Part shown: positions 48,477 through 55,713 of the stretch, in pieces | Numbering within the stretch: the stretch's first letter is position 1 | Layout of the letters: each line of letters begins with the position of its first letter | Source: Lysobacterales bacterium | GTDB lineage: Bacteria > Pseudomonadota > Gammaproteobacteria > Xanthomonadales > Marinicellaceae | Assembly: GCA_026988115.1 (NCBI GenBank) | Contig: JALSLV010000102.1 | Location: 25,269 to 89,268, forward strand | Direction of reading: 5' to 3' | Length of the DNA stretch: 64,000 nucleotides | Position numbers and translations under genes: made by a program | Notes under the pieces: model-generated | Database searches by the model: none | Told to the model about the DNA's origin: nothing | Seen by the model: the letters and a program-made list of their open reading frames with translations, nothing else

Positions 48477-49352
48477 TTATTTTCGCAACACCAAGAATAA
48501 GGAGTTATTATTCTTGGTGTTTTGTTTATGGGGATTACGGTTATTGTCTAAAATTAAGTAGATTGTATTGCCTTTGACAACCAAACCTTCGGCATGACCG
48601 TATTGCATGTCTTGGTATTGTAAAGTTGGCTTTTCAATAATGTTTTGATAACTCCACCCTCTTGATTCGTAATACTGACCATGTTTTAACTTTAACTCAG
48701 AAACAACATAGGCATTCCTTTCCAAAACATAAGTTTTCTTTCCACAGCTTAAACCTGTAAAATCAGTCGAACGGTGTTGTGCTGATGGATAAATTGAATC
48801 ATTACTCACATAGGCATTTACCAACTCATTGCTCGAATCGTAGTAAACAAATCCTCGTGGGTCACGTTCGGCTGCGAGTAAAAATTGTTTATCCCCTAAA
48901 TAACAAATCCCTTCAAAGTAAGCGTTATGCCGTTGAAACAGCCCAATTTTTTCACCGCTGTGCTTTAACAATTTGTCTTTTGGTAACCATTCTTGTGTTT
49001 GCCCATCTTTGGAAACTTTAAGAATTTGAAAATACATCTCACTCATCAAATAAAAATAATTTTCATCGTGGGTGATGCCTTCAAAATCCAGTTTTGTATT
49101 TTTATCGTTGCGTATTGAAATAATGGGAACAAGCACAACCGTATCTTCATTGAATTTCAATTGATAGATATTATCTTGCTTATCAGAAACCGTATAAAAC
49201 TCCCCATCCCACCAAGTCAATCCTGATGGTTCAAGGAAACCCTGAGTCTGCACTTCATAAGCTTTAATTAAATGCAGTTGTTGTGCTTTTTTTGAATGCA
49301 ATGCACATGAACTCAACCCAACGCAAACTAAAGTCAAGATTATCAAACGCAT
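48477..49352 (-). CDS. SdiA-regulated/phytase-esterase-like beta-propeller lipoprotein
   Basis: The 291-residue lipoprotein (lipobox GLSSC, Cys16) has repeated propeller-like strands, e.g. PSGLTWWDGEFYTVSDKQDNIYQL, KLDFEGITHDENYFYLMSE and FEGICYLGDKQFLLAAERD, as in the SdiA-regulated or esterase-like phytase families. The catalytic role is unknown. It follows the carboxypeptidase gene directly, with no gap, so both are likely one transcript. Confidence 0.75.
   Translation of the reverse strand: MRLIILTLVCVGLSSCALHSKKAQQLHLIKAYEVQTQGFLEPSGLTWWDGEFYTVSDKQDNIYQLKFNEDTVVLVPIISIRNDKNTKLDFEGITHDENYFYLMSEMYFQILKVSKDGQTQEWLPKDKLLKHSGEKIGLFQRHNAYFEGICYLGDKQFLLAAERDPRGFVYYDSSNELVNAYVSNDSIYPSAQHRSTDFTGLSCGKKTYVLERNAYVVSELKLKHGQYYESRGWSYQNIIEKPTLQYQDMQYGHAEGLVVKGNTIYLILDNNRNPHKQNTKNNNSLFLVLRK
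48487..48525 (+). terminator. Terminator of the aspartoacylase-SDR unit
   Basis: AACACCAAGAATAA and TTATTCTTGGTGTT form a perfect 14-bp stem with a 7-base loop, then TTGTTT. It lies inside the last codons of the convergent lipoprotein gene (48477-49352), so one sequence serves as coding DNA on one strand and terminator on the other. Confidence 0.8.
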
Positions 49353-51908
49353 TTATTCAAAGCCATTAAGGAATAACACATCAGGATTGACAGCACTACA
49401 AGCACTTGGATCTAAAACTTGTATGTCATCTATTATCCATGGTGCCGTTCCACCAACAGTTGAGTCAGCTGCCATTCTCCATCTGATCTTGGCTGTTGTG
49501 CCAGCAAAAGAGGACAAAGCCACTTCAACCTTTTGGAAAGTTGACTGACTTCCTCCCCAAGCAGCAACTGCACCTAGAGGATTTCCGCTATTGAGCGTCA
49601 CATTGTACCCACCAACAGAAGACAAATTGCCTAAATCCACCCAGTTGTTAAAGGATGCATTGGTTGCAATTTCTAACACACCGCCATCATAGTAAGGCGA
49701 ATTTCCTTCAAAACCAAATTTATGCCAAAACGATAAAACACTATCGGCAGTTAAGTCCATCGCTGGACTGATTAACCATTTATCTGTAGTGGCACCAGGA
49801 TCGGATGTGGAAAAGGCATGGGGTGCACTATTACCATTGGTTAAATTTATAGCCCAGTCATCGACTCCGGCAGATTTTCCATGCGACCATCCGGCAGTTT
49901 GTGCATCGGCAATAACATTGAAAGTTTCGACACTTTCATCTAACAAAGCACAAAGAGGTTGCAATTGGATATTTTGAATGGTGGCTTGGCTAGCAACAAT
50001 GGATACATTGCCAATGGCTTGAGATGCATAGCCTTGTTTAGAAACCATCAAATCTGCTGTACTGGCTAAAGAACTAAAACTGTAATGGCCCGATGCATCG
50101 CTGCTAGCTTGTAAGCCGTTATAATTCAACATAACCGCATCAATGGGCAGGTTTGTGGTGGCATCCGTAATCGTGCCTGATAAAGTCCCTAAATCAGCCG
50201 CATTGACAACGTTAAAATAACGCGCATAAAGCACCCCTGTCACGCCCGCTACATCGGTGGCTTGAATATAGAAAACATGTTGACCCAATGCAAATCCCGT
50301 GGTGTCAATAGAACCACTAAACGCCTCTACTGTCGCATCAAAATTGCCGTCTGTCGCGCTTAAATTTATTGGAGTCGAACCTGCATCTTCTGGAAATTCA
50401 TCCACAAATAGCTCTATTGTTGAAATATTTTGCGACATTTCTGCTGGATGTGCCACGGATGTGTTGGTATTATTAAAGTGTAAATCACTGGCAGTGCCAT
50501 TAAGCTGCACTAAGGTTCCTGCCACCACATAATCACTTGATAAACCCAGGGCTTCCACATCTGGGCCTGATGCTGTTATGTATGGAGTTTTTACTACCTT
50601 AGCGGCATAAATTAAGGCTTTTAAATTGTCTGGCACAAGCGTATTATCGACATAATTACAGGTTGGTCTAAATGTGGCCGCATCTCCTCCTAATTCAAAG
50701 GTATAAGCTGCTACGCCTAATTGCCCATAAGCATTATCATCAGCAGCTCCATCTGCACCATAAAGTTCATTTGATTTTTCAGGAAAATAACCATTATACC
50801 AACCAAATTTTCGACCCAAAGTCTGTAATTGATCGTGATTAGGAGCCTCGGGAATCACACTTGGGTCATCAAAACCATAAGGCCATAAAATTAATGAAGC
50901 TTCACTGTGTATATCAATGTAAACTCCTGTGGTCGTATCAGGGGCTGCATCGGCAAGATTATTGCCACGTGCGTCAATAAAAAGTGATTTTAAATGGGTA
51001 TCTATTGCTTGATTTTCAGACTCGGATTGCGCACTGGGTCCTCGGTAAGTCTGATTACACACACTACCGCTTGAACCAGAACCTTGATTCCACATCCAAA
51101 TAAAATTACGGTTCATGTCTATTCCACGAGTATTTGAACCTGAGCAATGGTTATTGTTTTGGTTTTTACGTTTATTGGTATCAGCACTTTCTGCTCGTTT
51201 ACGACCATCAGGATTGGCCTGTAGCATTAAGTGCACTTCACGGTGATCTACAATCCACGTTGCATCAGCATCCGTTCCATAATTATTAAGTAGGTATTCG
51301 GCAAAGCGTGTGTTCAACTCTGCAGGGGCAAGTTCACGGGCGTGCATAGAACTGGTCACAAATAATTTAGGTTTGGGTCCCGCAATAGCTGAATTAGTGA
51401 TTTTTATTACGCGCAAATCATAGCCATTAGACTGACCACCTGCATGGGTCTTTTCCCACGTATCGCCAACATCAATATTCGTTACAAGCGTTGGATAAGT
51501 TGCCACCAAGCTATCAATCGTTGCAAAAGTTTCTTCGACTGTTCTTTCACAGACAAACCCAGGAATGGACTTAATTCCTGTTGATGATGACTTATCAAGT
51601 ATACGCCTTAAATCGTCTTCTCGTTTATATTCCATTTGTTTTTGATTGACTTCAACGGTAAAACCATAAGAAAATAATTGTTGGTATTCGTGCAGGTTGG
51701 CAACAGAGGTGATAAAGTATTTTGCTTTACGCTCAACTTTCCAAACATCGCCTTGATTGGCATAATCTTGCAGTTGCTTTAAATCCTTATAATAAACATT
51801 AACAATCCAAGGACCAGTGCCTTTTGTTGGCAGTTGTTGAGTTGGTTCAGAAAAAACAAGTGCTGAAAAAAAGGCAAGCACAATAAAGGTTATAACTTTT
51901 GTATTCAT
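49353..51908 (-). CDS. Secreted zinc carboxypeptidase (M14) with C-terminal FLNGFE tag
   Basis: The 851-residue protein has a signal peptide (about 1-20) and an M14 domain (about 110-430) with zinc ligands in SMHARELAP and in DIHSEASLILWP and a catalytic Glu in YTFELGG. A carboxypeptidase-regulatory beta domain (about 575-650) and a jelly-roll-like anchor domain (about 660-840) follow. The last residues DVLFLNGFE match the short (F)xxGFE tail seen on many secreted proteins of Xanthomonadales and Marinicella-like bacteria. It should act outside the cell or on its surface. Confidence 0.92.
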   Translation of the reverse strand: MNTKVITFIVLAFFSALVFSEPTQQLPTKGTGPWIVNVYYKDLKQLQDYANQGDVWKVERKAKYFITSVANLHEYQQLFSYGFTVEVNQKQMEYKREDDLRRILDKSSSTGIKSIPGFVCERTVEETFATIDSLVATYPTLVTNIDVGDTWEKTHAGGQSNGYDLRVIKITNSAIAGPKPKLFVTSSMHARELAPAELNTRFAEYLLNNYGTDADATWIVDHREVHLMLQANPDGRKRAESADTNKRKNQNNNHCSGSNTRGIDMNRNFIWMWNQGSGSSGSVCNQTYRGPSAQSESENQAIDTHLKSLFIDARGNNLADAAPDTTTGVYIDIHSEASLILWPYGFDDPSVIPEAPNHDQLQTLGRKFGWYNGYFPEKSNELYGADGAADDNAYGQLGVAAYTFELGGDAATFRPTCNYVDNTLVPDNLKALIYAAKVVKTPYITASGPDVEALGLSSDYVVAGTLVQLNGTASDLHFNNTNTSVAHPAEMSQNISTIELFVDEFPEDAGSTPINLSATDGNFDATVEAFSGSIDTTGFALGQHVFYIQATDVAGVTGVLYARYFNVVNAADLGTLSGTITDATTNLPIDAVMLNYNGLQASSDASGHYSFSSLASTADLMVSKQGYASQAIGNVSIVASQATIQNIQLQPLCALLDESVETFNVIADAQTAGWSHGKSAGVDDWAINLTNGNSAPHAFSTSDPGATTDKWLISPAMDLTADSVLSFWHKFGFEGNSPYYDGGVLEIATNASFNNWVDLGNLSSVGGYNVTLNSGNPLGAVAAWGGSQSTFQKVEVALSSFAGTTAKIRWRMAADSTVGGTAPWIIDDIQVLDPSACSAVNPDVLFLNGFE

Positions 51909-51973
51909 ATAATTAACTAACTATTGGGGAATTATTTGGCAGATATAATAACTGATTTTGAAAATAATTTAAA

Positions 51974-53002
51974 TTATTCAACTAATTTAAATTTAATAAC
52001 TCTATCAGAAACCTCTTGATTGGCGTGCATTCCACCAATAATATAAAAAAAATCACCATGGTTTAATAAAGCACGGTGATCCATTGTAGCTGGAATATCA
52101 TCATAAAACTTCCACGAACCCTGTTTTAAATCAAAGGCAAAAACTTTAGCTGATGCCTTGCTAGGAATGTCGTTATAACCAATTCCATCATAATTATAAG
52201 GATTGTCACTCCCCCCTGCAAAGACAATCTGATTGTTATTAGCAACACCCGTAGCTGCCATTCGATAATACGCAACCCCCGAATGGTGAGGGATAGTATT
52301 CCATTTGATTTTAGCTGGATTAGTCGCATCAATCACACCTTTTACACACGCAGGTGAGGGAACAAAGTCCCTGCCTTTTTCTTTAACCATAACTTTAACA
52401 CCATCGCAAATAACCAGTTCATTGCCCACAATTCCACCAGCATGTCCGAATACTGCAGGCAGAGGAAAAGCCGTTGCGTTAAACCATTTATTTTCTTTAC
52501 TGTCATAAACCTGAACCAGGTTAACATTATCGGTATCGTGCCAACCACTGATTAAATAAATGTACCGATTGGCATAAACCAAAGCCACCGTATCATCCAC
52601 TGGCACAGGCATTTTCGTGATTAATCTCCATTTGTTAGCACTTGTATCCAACTCAAAAACCTCAGCAACTGATTTTTCTCCGCCATCATTGGCAACAGTA
52701 TAGCCGCCAATTACATAAATTTTATGCGCTATATTCACAGCAGCCGAGGCAAGAACTGCCTGTGAATCCTGTGGCATGCTGATTTTTTCCCATTGCTTGT
52801 TTTTAAATTGAAAAGCGTTGTTATGAATGTCATGTGCAGTTTTGTTTGATGCCAATCCATTGAATGAATAAATTTCAAAATCTTTATCGTGAGCAATTAA
52901 TGCGACCGCATTATTGGTCACAGCTTGGGGCAAATGTTTTAAATCGTGCTTAACAGCACAAGACGCAACTAATAATGACAACAATAAAACAAGCCTAATC
53001 AT
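51974..53002 (-). CDS. Kelch-repeat lipoprotein
   Basis: The 342-residue protein has a lipoprotein signal (MIRLVLLLSLLVASC) and about five Kelch-type repeats with the GG-Y-W pattern, e.g. KIYVIGGYTV, YIYLISGWHD, QIVFAGGSDN and FFYIIGGMHA, forming a beta propeller. It is probably an outer-membrane-anchored binding protein; the ligand is unknown. ATG at 53002 overlaps the glutaredoxin-like stop by 8 bases. Confidence 0.88.
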   Translation of the reverse strand: MIRLVLLLSLLVASCAVKHDLKHLPQAVTNNAVALIAHDKDFEIYSFNGLASNKTAHDIHNNAFQFKNKQWEKISMPQDSQAVLASAAVNIAHKIYVIGGYTVANDGGEKSVAEVFELDTSANKWRLITKMPVPVDDTVALVYANRYIYLISGWHDTDNVNLVQVYDSKENKWFNATAFPLPAVFGHAGGIVGNELVICDGVKVMVKEKGRDFVPSPACVKGVIDATNPAKIKWNTIPHHSGVAYYRMAATGVANNNQIVFAGGSDNPYNYDGIGYNDIPSKASAKVFAFDLKQGSWKFYDDIPATMDHRALLNHGDFFYIIGGMHANQEVSDRVIKFKLVE

Positions 53003-53213
53003 GACGGGCAAACTCTTTTAATTGCGAATCCTCAAAAGGCCAGCCGAGTTCTTGTTTTTGAGCGTTAACTAAAAGAGGAATGCGGACGTGGTATTTTTGT
53101 ACTAATTCTTTATCCGTATCAATATCGATAAAAGTATAGGCTATATTTAATCTTAACAAAGCTTCTTCCACATCTTCACATAGTGGGCAATCATTGCGGC
53201 TATAAAGTATCAT
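52995..53213 (-). CDS. Glutaredoxin-family protein
   Basis: The 72-residue thioredoxin-fold protein has the active-site motif CPLC (Cys9, Cys12) near the N-terminus and the cis-Pro in RIPLLV. Small proteins of this kind (DUF836-like) are common in gammaproteobacteria; it may reduce disulfides in the cytoplasm. It is coupled to the Kelch gene by an 8-base overlap. Confidence 0.9.
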   Translation of the reverse strand: MILYSRNDCPLCEDVEEALLRLNIAYTFIDIDTDKELVQKYHVRIPLLVNAQKQELGWPFEDSQLKEFARHD

Positions 53214-53232
53214 ATTTGACTTCCTTTAAGAG

Positions 53233-53357
53233 TTAACCCGAATATTTCATATAAGCGGCATAAAACGGGTATATTTATCCTATATTTCAATGGCTTAGTT
53301 TAACTAAGTTACGGTTACAGTTTGTACCTGAATGGTTTTATGAAATATGCGGGTTAA
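53233..53357. mobile_element. Small inverted-repeat element flanked by TTAA
   Basis: The 19-bp ends TTAACCCGAATATTTCATA and the reverse complement of TATGAAATATGCGGGTTAA match at 18 of 19 positions across 125 bp. The TTAA at either end may be the duplicated target. The centre contains the palindrome CTTAGTT-T-AACTAAG. No ORF. It fills the middle of the 316-base gap before pilH; the remaining bases before pilH are AT-rich and should hold its promoter. Confidence 0.75.
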
Positions 53358-53529
53358 TTATTATTCAATTGTATGGCAAAATACGTCACAATAGCAATAA
53401 AACAAATGGATGAAAGAGCATATACCCACCATTTATCCGTTAGAATTTAAACTATTTTCATTAATTATGTTTCAAGTTTATAAAAAGTATATTATTATTA
53501 ATGAGTTATAAAACTTATGGAACAAATAA

Positions 53530-53895
53530 ATGGCTCGTATATTAGTTGTAGATGATTCTCCATCACAGTTATTTGGCATGCAAAAAATCATTGAAAAAAT
53601 GGGACACGAGGTTCTATCCGCAACCAATGGTGAGGAAGGTGTTAGGACTGCAAAAGAGCAAATTCCAGACATGATTTTAATGGATGTGGTTATGCCAGAA
53701 CTCAATGGTTTTCAGGCGACGCGTAAAATTTCTCGTGACGAAAGAACTTCGCATATTCCTATCATTATGGTTACCACCAAAAACTTACAAACAGACAAAG
53801 TATGGGGAATGAGACAGGGTGCAAAAGATTATTTAGTCAAACCTGTAGCTGAAAAAGCATTAACCGCAGCGATTAAAGAATACTTGCCAACTTAA
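53530..53895 (+). CDS. pilH: PilH-like response regulator
   Basis: The 121-residue receiver-only protein has phospho-acceptor Asp52 (MILMDVVMP), acidic pair Asp8/Asp9, Thr83 region VTTKN and Lys104 (YLVKPV). Length and sequence (NGFQATR, TDKVWGMRQGAKDYLVKPV) match Pseudomonas PilH, the retraction-side regulator of the pilus chemosensory system. The partner genes pilGIJK are not in this window. A bidirectional terminator follows. Confidence 0.88.
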   Translation: MARILVVDDSPSQLFGMQKIIEKMGHEVLSATNGEEGVRTAKEQIPDMILMDVVMPELNGFQATRKISRDERTSHIPIIMVTTKNLQTDKVWGMRQGAKDYLVKPVAEKALTAAIKEYLPT

Positions 53896-53919
53896 ATAAT
53901 ACAAATTCATATAGACAAT

Positions 53920-53948
53920 AAAAAACCTCCCTAGTTGGGAGGTTTTTT
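53920..53948. terminator. Bidirectional terminator between pilH and the PhnD-like gene
   Basis: AAAAAACCTCCC-TAGTT-GGGAGGTTTTTT forms a perfect 12-bp stem with A and T runs on both sides, between two convergent transcription units. Confidence 0.94.
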
Positions 53949-53968
53949 ATTGAACAACTCAATTGATT

Positions 53969-54727
53969 TTAACTGACTAAAGTATCCATTAAATCAATCA
54001 TAAACTCCGCTTCTTCATGGTCTTGATTCTCCCACTTTTCAAAGCCCAAAGACTTTAAAGTTGAAGCACCTTTTTCTGACTCATGCATACTATTAATTAA
54101 TTGACGGAAATCTTCTTCACTGATTCCTGAATTATTAACAAAATCAGGTCCAATCAAAAAGGTATGACGTATAACTGATATTTGACTGGTTACAATCGGT
54201 TTAATTTGGCTCTTAATAAACTTGGACATGTCATCAAATGCTTCTTTTAAAAAGAACCCTGCATCGGCTTTATTGCCAATAAGACTTTTTGCCACCATAA
54301 CATAGTTTTTCAACTCTTCAATGGTGACATTCTCTTTAGATAAATCAGCAGGTTCCAACATAATCATCCCAATGGTGCTGACTTCTGGGTCATCTGCCGT
54401 GGCGATGGTGCAACCTGATTTTAAATCCTCAACACAACTGTATTCGGACTCACTATTAACACAGATTACGGCTTCATCAGTCTTGCGATAGGGTGAAGCA
54501 ATAGCAACAAAACCTTTATCGCGAATCAACATAGATGCGTCGTAAGGGTTTGCATAAATTAAATCGATTTTATCTGCTTTTATGTCTTCACGCTGCTTAT
54601 CAAACGAATTGTATAATTCCAAATGAATGGCTTGGTTGGTTTGGTTTTGCAACCACGTATTGAATATATACCAACCAGCAATATAGTCTGGTGAAAAATC
54701 AGGACTTACTGTCATGGTGAATTTCAT
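53969..54727 (-). CDS. PhnD-like periplasmic-binding-fold protein lacking a signal peptide
   Basis: The 252-residue protein has the PhnD/SsuA type II binding-protein fold: TVSPDFSPDYIAGWYIFNTW near the start, then DLIYANPYDASMLIRDKGFVAIASP and DPEVSTIGMIML. It begins MKFTMTVSPDF, with no signal peptide or membrane anchor, so it should stay in the cytoplasm, and no ABC permease or ATPase is nearby. It overlaps the PAS gene by 4 bases. A ligand-sensing role in a signalling operon is more likely than transport. Confidence 0.82.
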   Translation of the reverse strand: MKFTMTVSPDFSPDYIAGWYIFNTWLQNQTNQAIHLELYNSFDKQREDIKADKIDLIYANPYDASMLIRDKGFVAIASPYRKTDEAVICVNSESEYSCVEDLKSGCTIATADDPEVSTIGMIMLEPADLSKENVTIEELKNYVMVAKSLIGNKADAGFFLKEAFDDMSKFIKSQIKPIVTSQISVIRHTFLIGPDFVNNSGISEEDFRQLINSMHESEKGASTLKSLGFEKWENQDHEEAEFMIDLMDTLVS

Positions 54728-55176
54728 GATTGCTCCTCCGCTAACATGGTTTTATAAAGGGCTATGCATTCATTAACTTTTGTTCTTGAGGGCTTTCTCC
54801 GCACTGAAGCATATCCCACCACTTTGCCATTTCTTATATTCGGCACCACAACAGCATAAACCCAATAATACTTACCATCTTTACGTAAATTTTTTACATA
54901 ACCTTTCCATTTATTGCCCGCTTTTAAGGTATCCCATAAATCCTTAAATGCAGCTGCAGGCATATCAGGGTGACGCAAAATATAATGGGGTTGACCGATT
55001 AATTCATTTTCCTCAAATCCCGACATATCAACAAAAGATTGATTACAATGGGTAATTTTCCCACTGGTATCGGTACGTGATACGATGAGTTTGCCTTCTG
55101 GATAAGGCACTTCTTCATCAGATACTTCTCGAGAACTGGTTGATTGGTCATGGTATTTTAATTCTACTGTACTCAT
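54724..55176 (-). CDS. Aer-type PAS domain protein
   Basis: The 150-residue protein is essentially one PAS domain (about residues 20-130). It has the hallmarks of the FAD-binding PAS of the aerotaxis receptor Aer: HCNQSFVDMSGF, LRHPDMPAAAFKDLW, NLRKDGKYYWVYA. It has no membrane segment, HAMP or methyl-accepting domain. ATG at 55176 lies 5 bases after GGAGG; the ATG at 55188 overlaps that site and is less likely. It probably senses redox or oxygen and passes it to partners encoded alongside. Confidence 0.9.
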   Translation of the reverse strand: MSTVELKYHDQSTSSREVSDEEVPYPEGKLIVSRTDTSGKITHCNQSFVDMSGFEENELIGQPHYILRHPDMPAAAFKDLWDTLKAGNKWKGYVKNLRKDGKYYWVYAVVVPNIRNGKVVGYASVRRKPSRTKVNECIALYKTMLAEEQS

Positions 55177-55191
55177 GTTATCCTCCATTTC

Positions 55192-55554
55192 TTAGATAAG
55201 TTCTGCTGTCTTTTTCGCTGCCCTTTTTACATCCAGAAAAATCAACCCAAGTTTTGCATTGGCTTTTGCCATAACAGTCAACACTGCATCTTCACCAGCT
55301 TTTACCATTAAAACATAACCGTTTGAGCCTTTGATAAGCACTTGATCAAGACCTCCGCGCTCCAACTCTTGAGCGGTTCGATCACCCAATGATAACATCG
55401 CTGCACTCATCGCACCCATGCGATCTTCATCGATACTCGAAGGCAATTGTGATGCCATGATAAGACCATCGGTTGAAATGATTGCCGATGCTTCAACATC
55501 AGCTGATGAACTGTTAAGCTCATTTAATATATTATTTAGCATATCTATACGCAT
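55192..55554 (-). CDS. Roadblock/LC7 domain protein
   Basis: The 120-residue protein is a single roadblock/LC7 domain (ASAIISTDGLIMASQLPSSIDEDRMGAMSAAMLSLGDR, GSNGYVLMVKAGEDAVLTVMA). In bacteria such proteins partner small Ras-like GTPases (MglB with MglA) or act as signalling scaffolds; no MglA-like GTPase is nearby. The ATG follows AAGGAG. It is the first gene of the three-gene operon behind an FNR-type promoter. Confidence 0.92.
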   Translation of the reverse strand: MRIDMLNNILNELNSSSADVEASAIISTDGLIMASQLPSSIDEDRMGAMSAAMLSLGDRTAQELERGGLDQVLIKGSNGYVLMVKAGEDAVLTVMAKANAKLGLIFLDVKRAAKKTAELI

Positions 55555-55594
55555 ATTTTTCTCCTTAGAATGTTTTTATTAATGTTGCGACGAG

Positions 55595-55636
55595 ATATTA
55601 AGGCATGTAAGTAGAGAAAACATTGATTTAAATCAA
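55595..55636 (-). promoter_or_regulatory. Class II FNR/Anr-type promoter of roadblock operon
   Basis: TTGATTTAAATCAA at 55623-55636 is a perfect TTGAT-N4-ATCAA site. On the minus strand TAATAT (55600-55595) lies exactly 22 bases downstream, so with a start at about 55588 the site is centred at -41.5, the class II activator position. The leader to ATG 55554 is about 34 bases. Confidence 0.8.
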
Positions 55637-55713
55637 CTTTATATTAAAGCACATGCAAGTTGACAATTGTTTACCTTCTACAAAGCAATAATGATACTTT
55701 TTGAGGGAGATAA

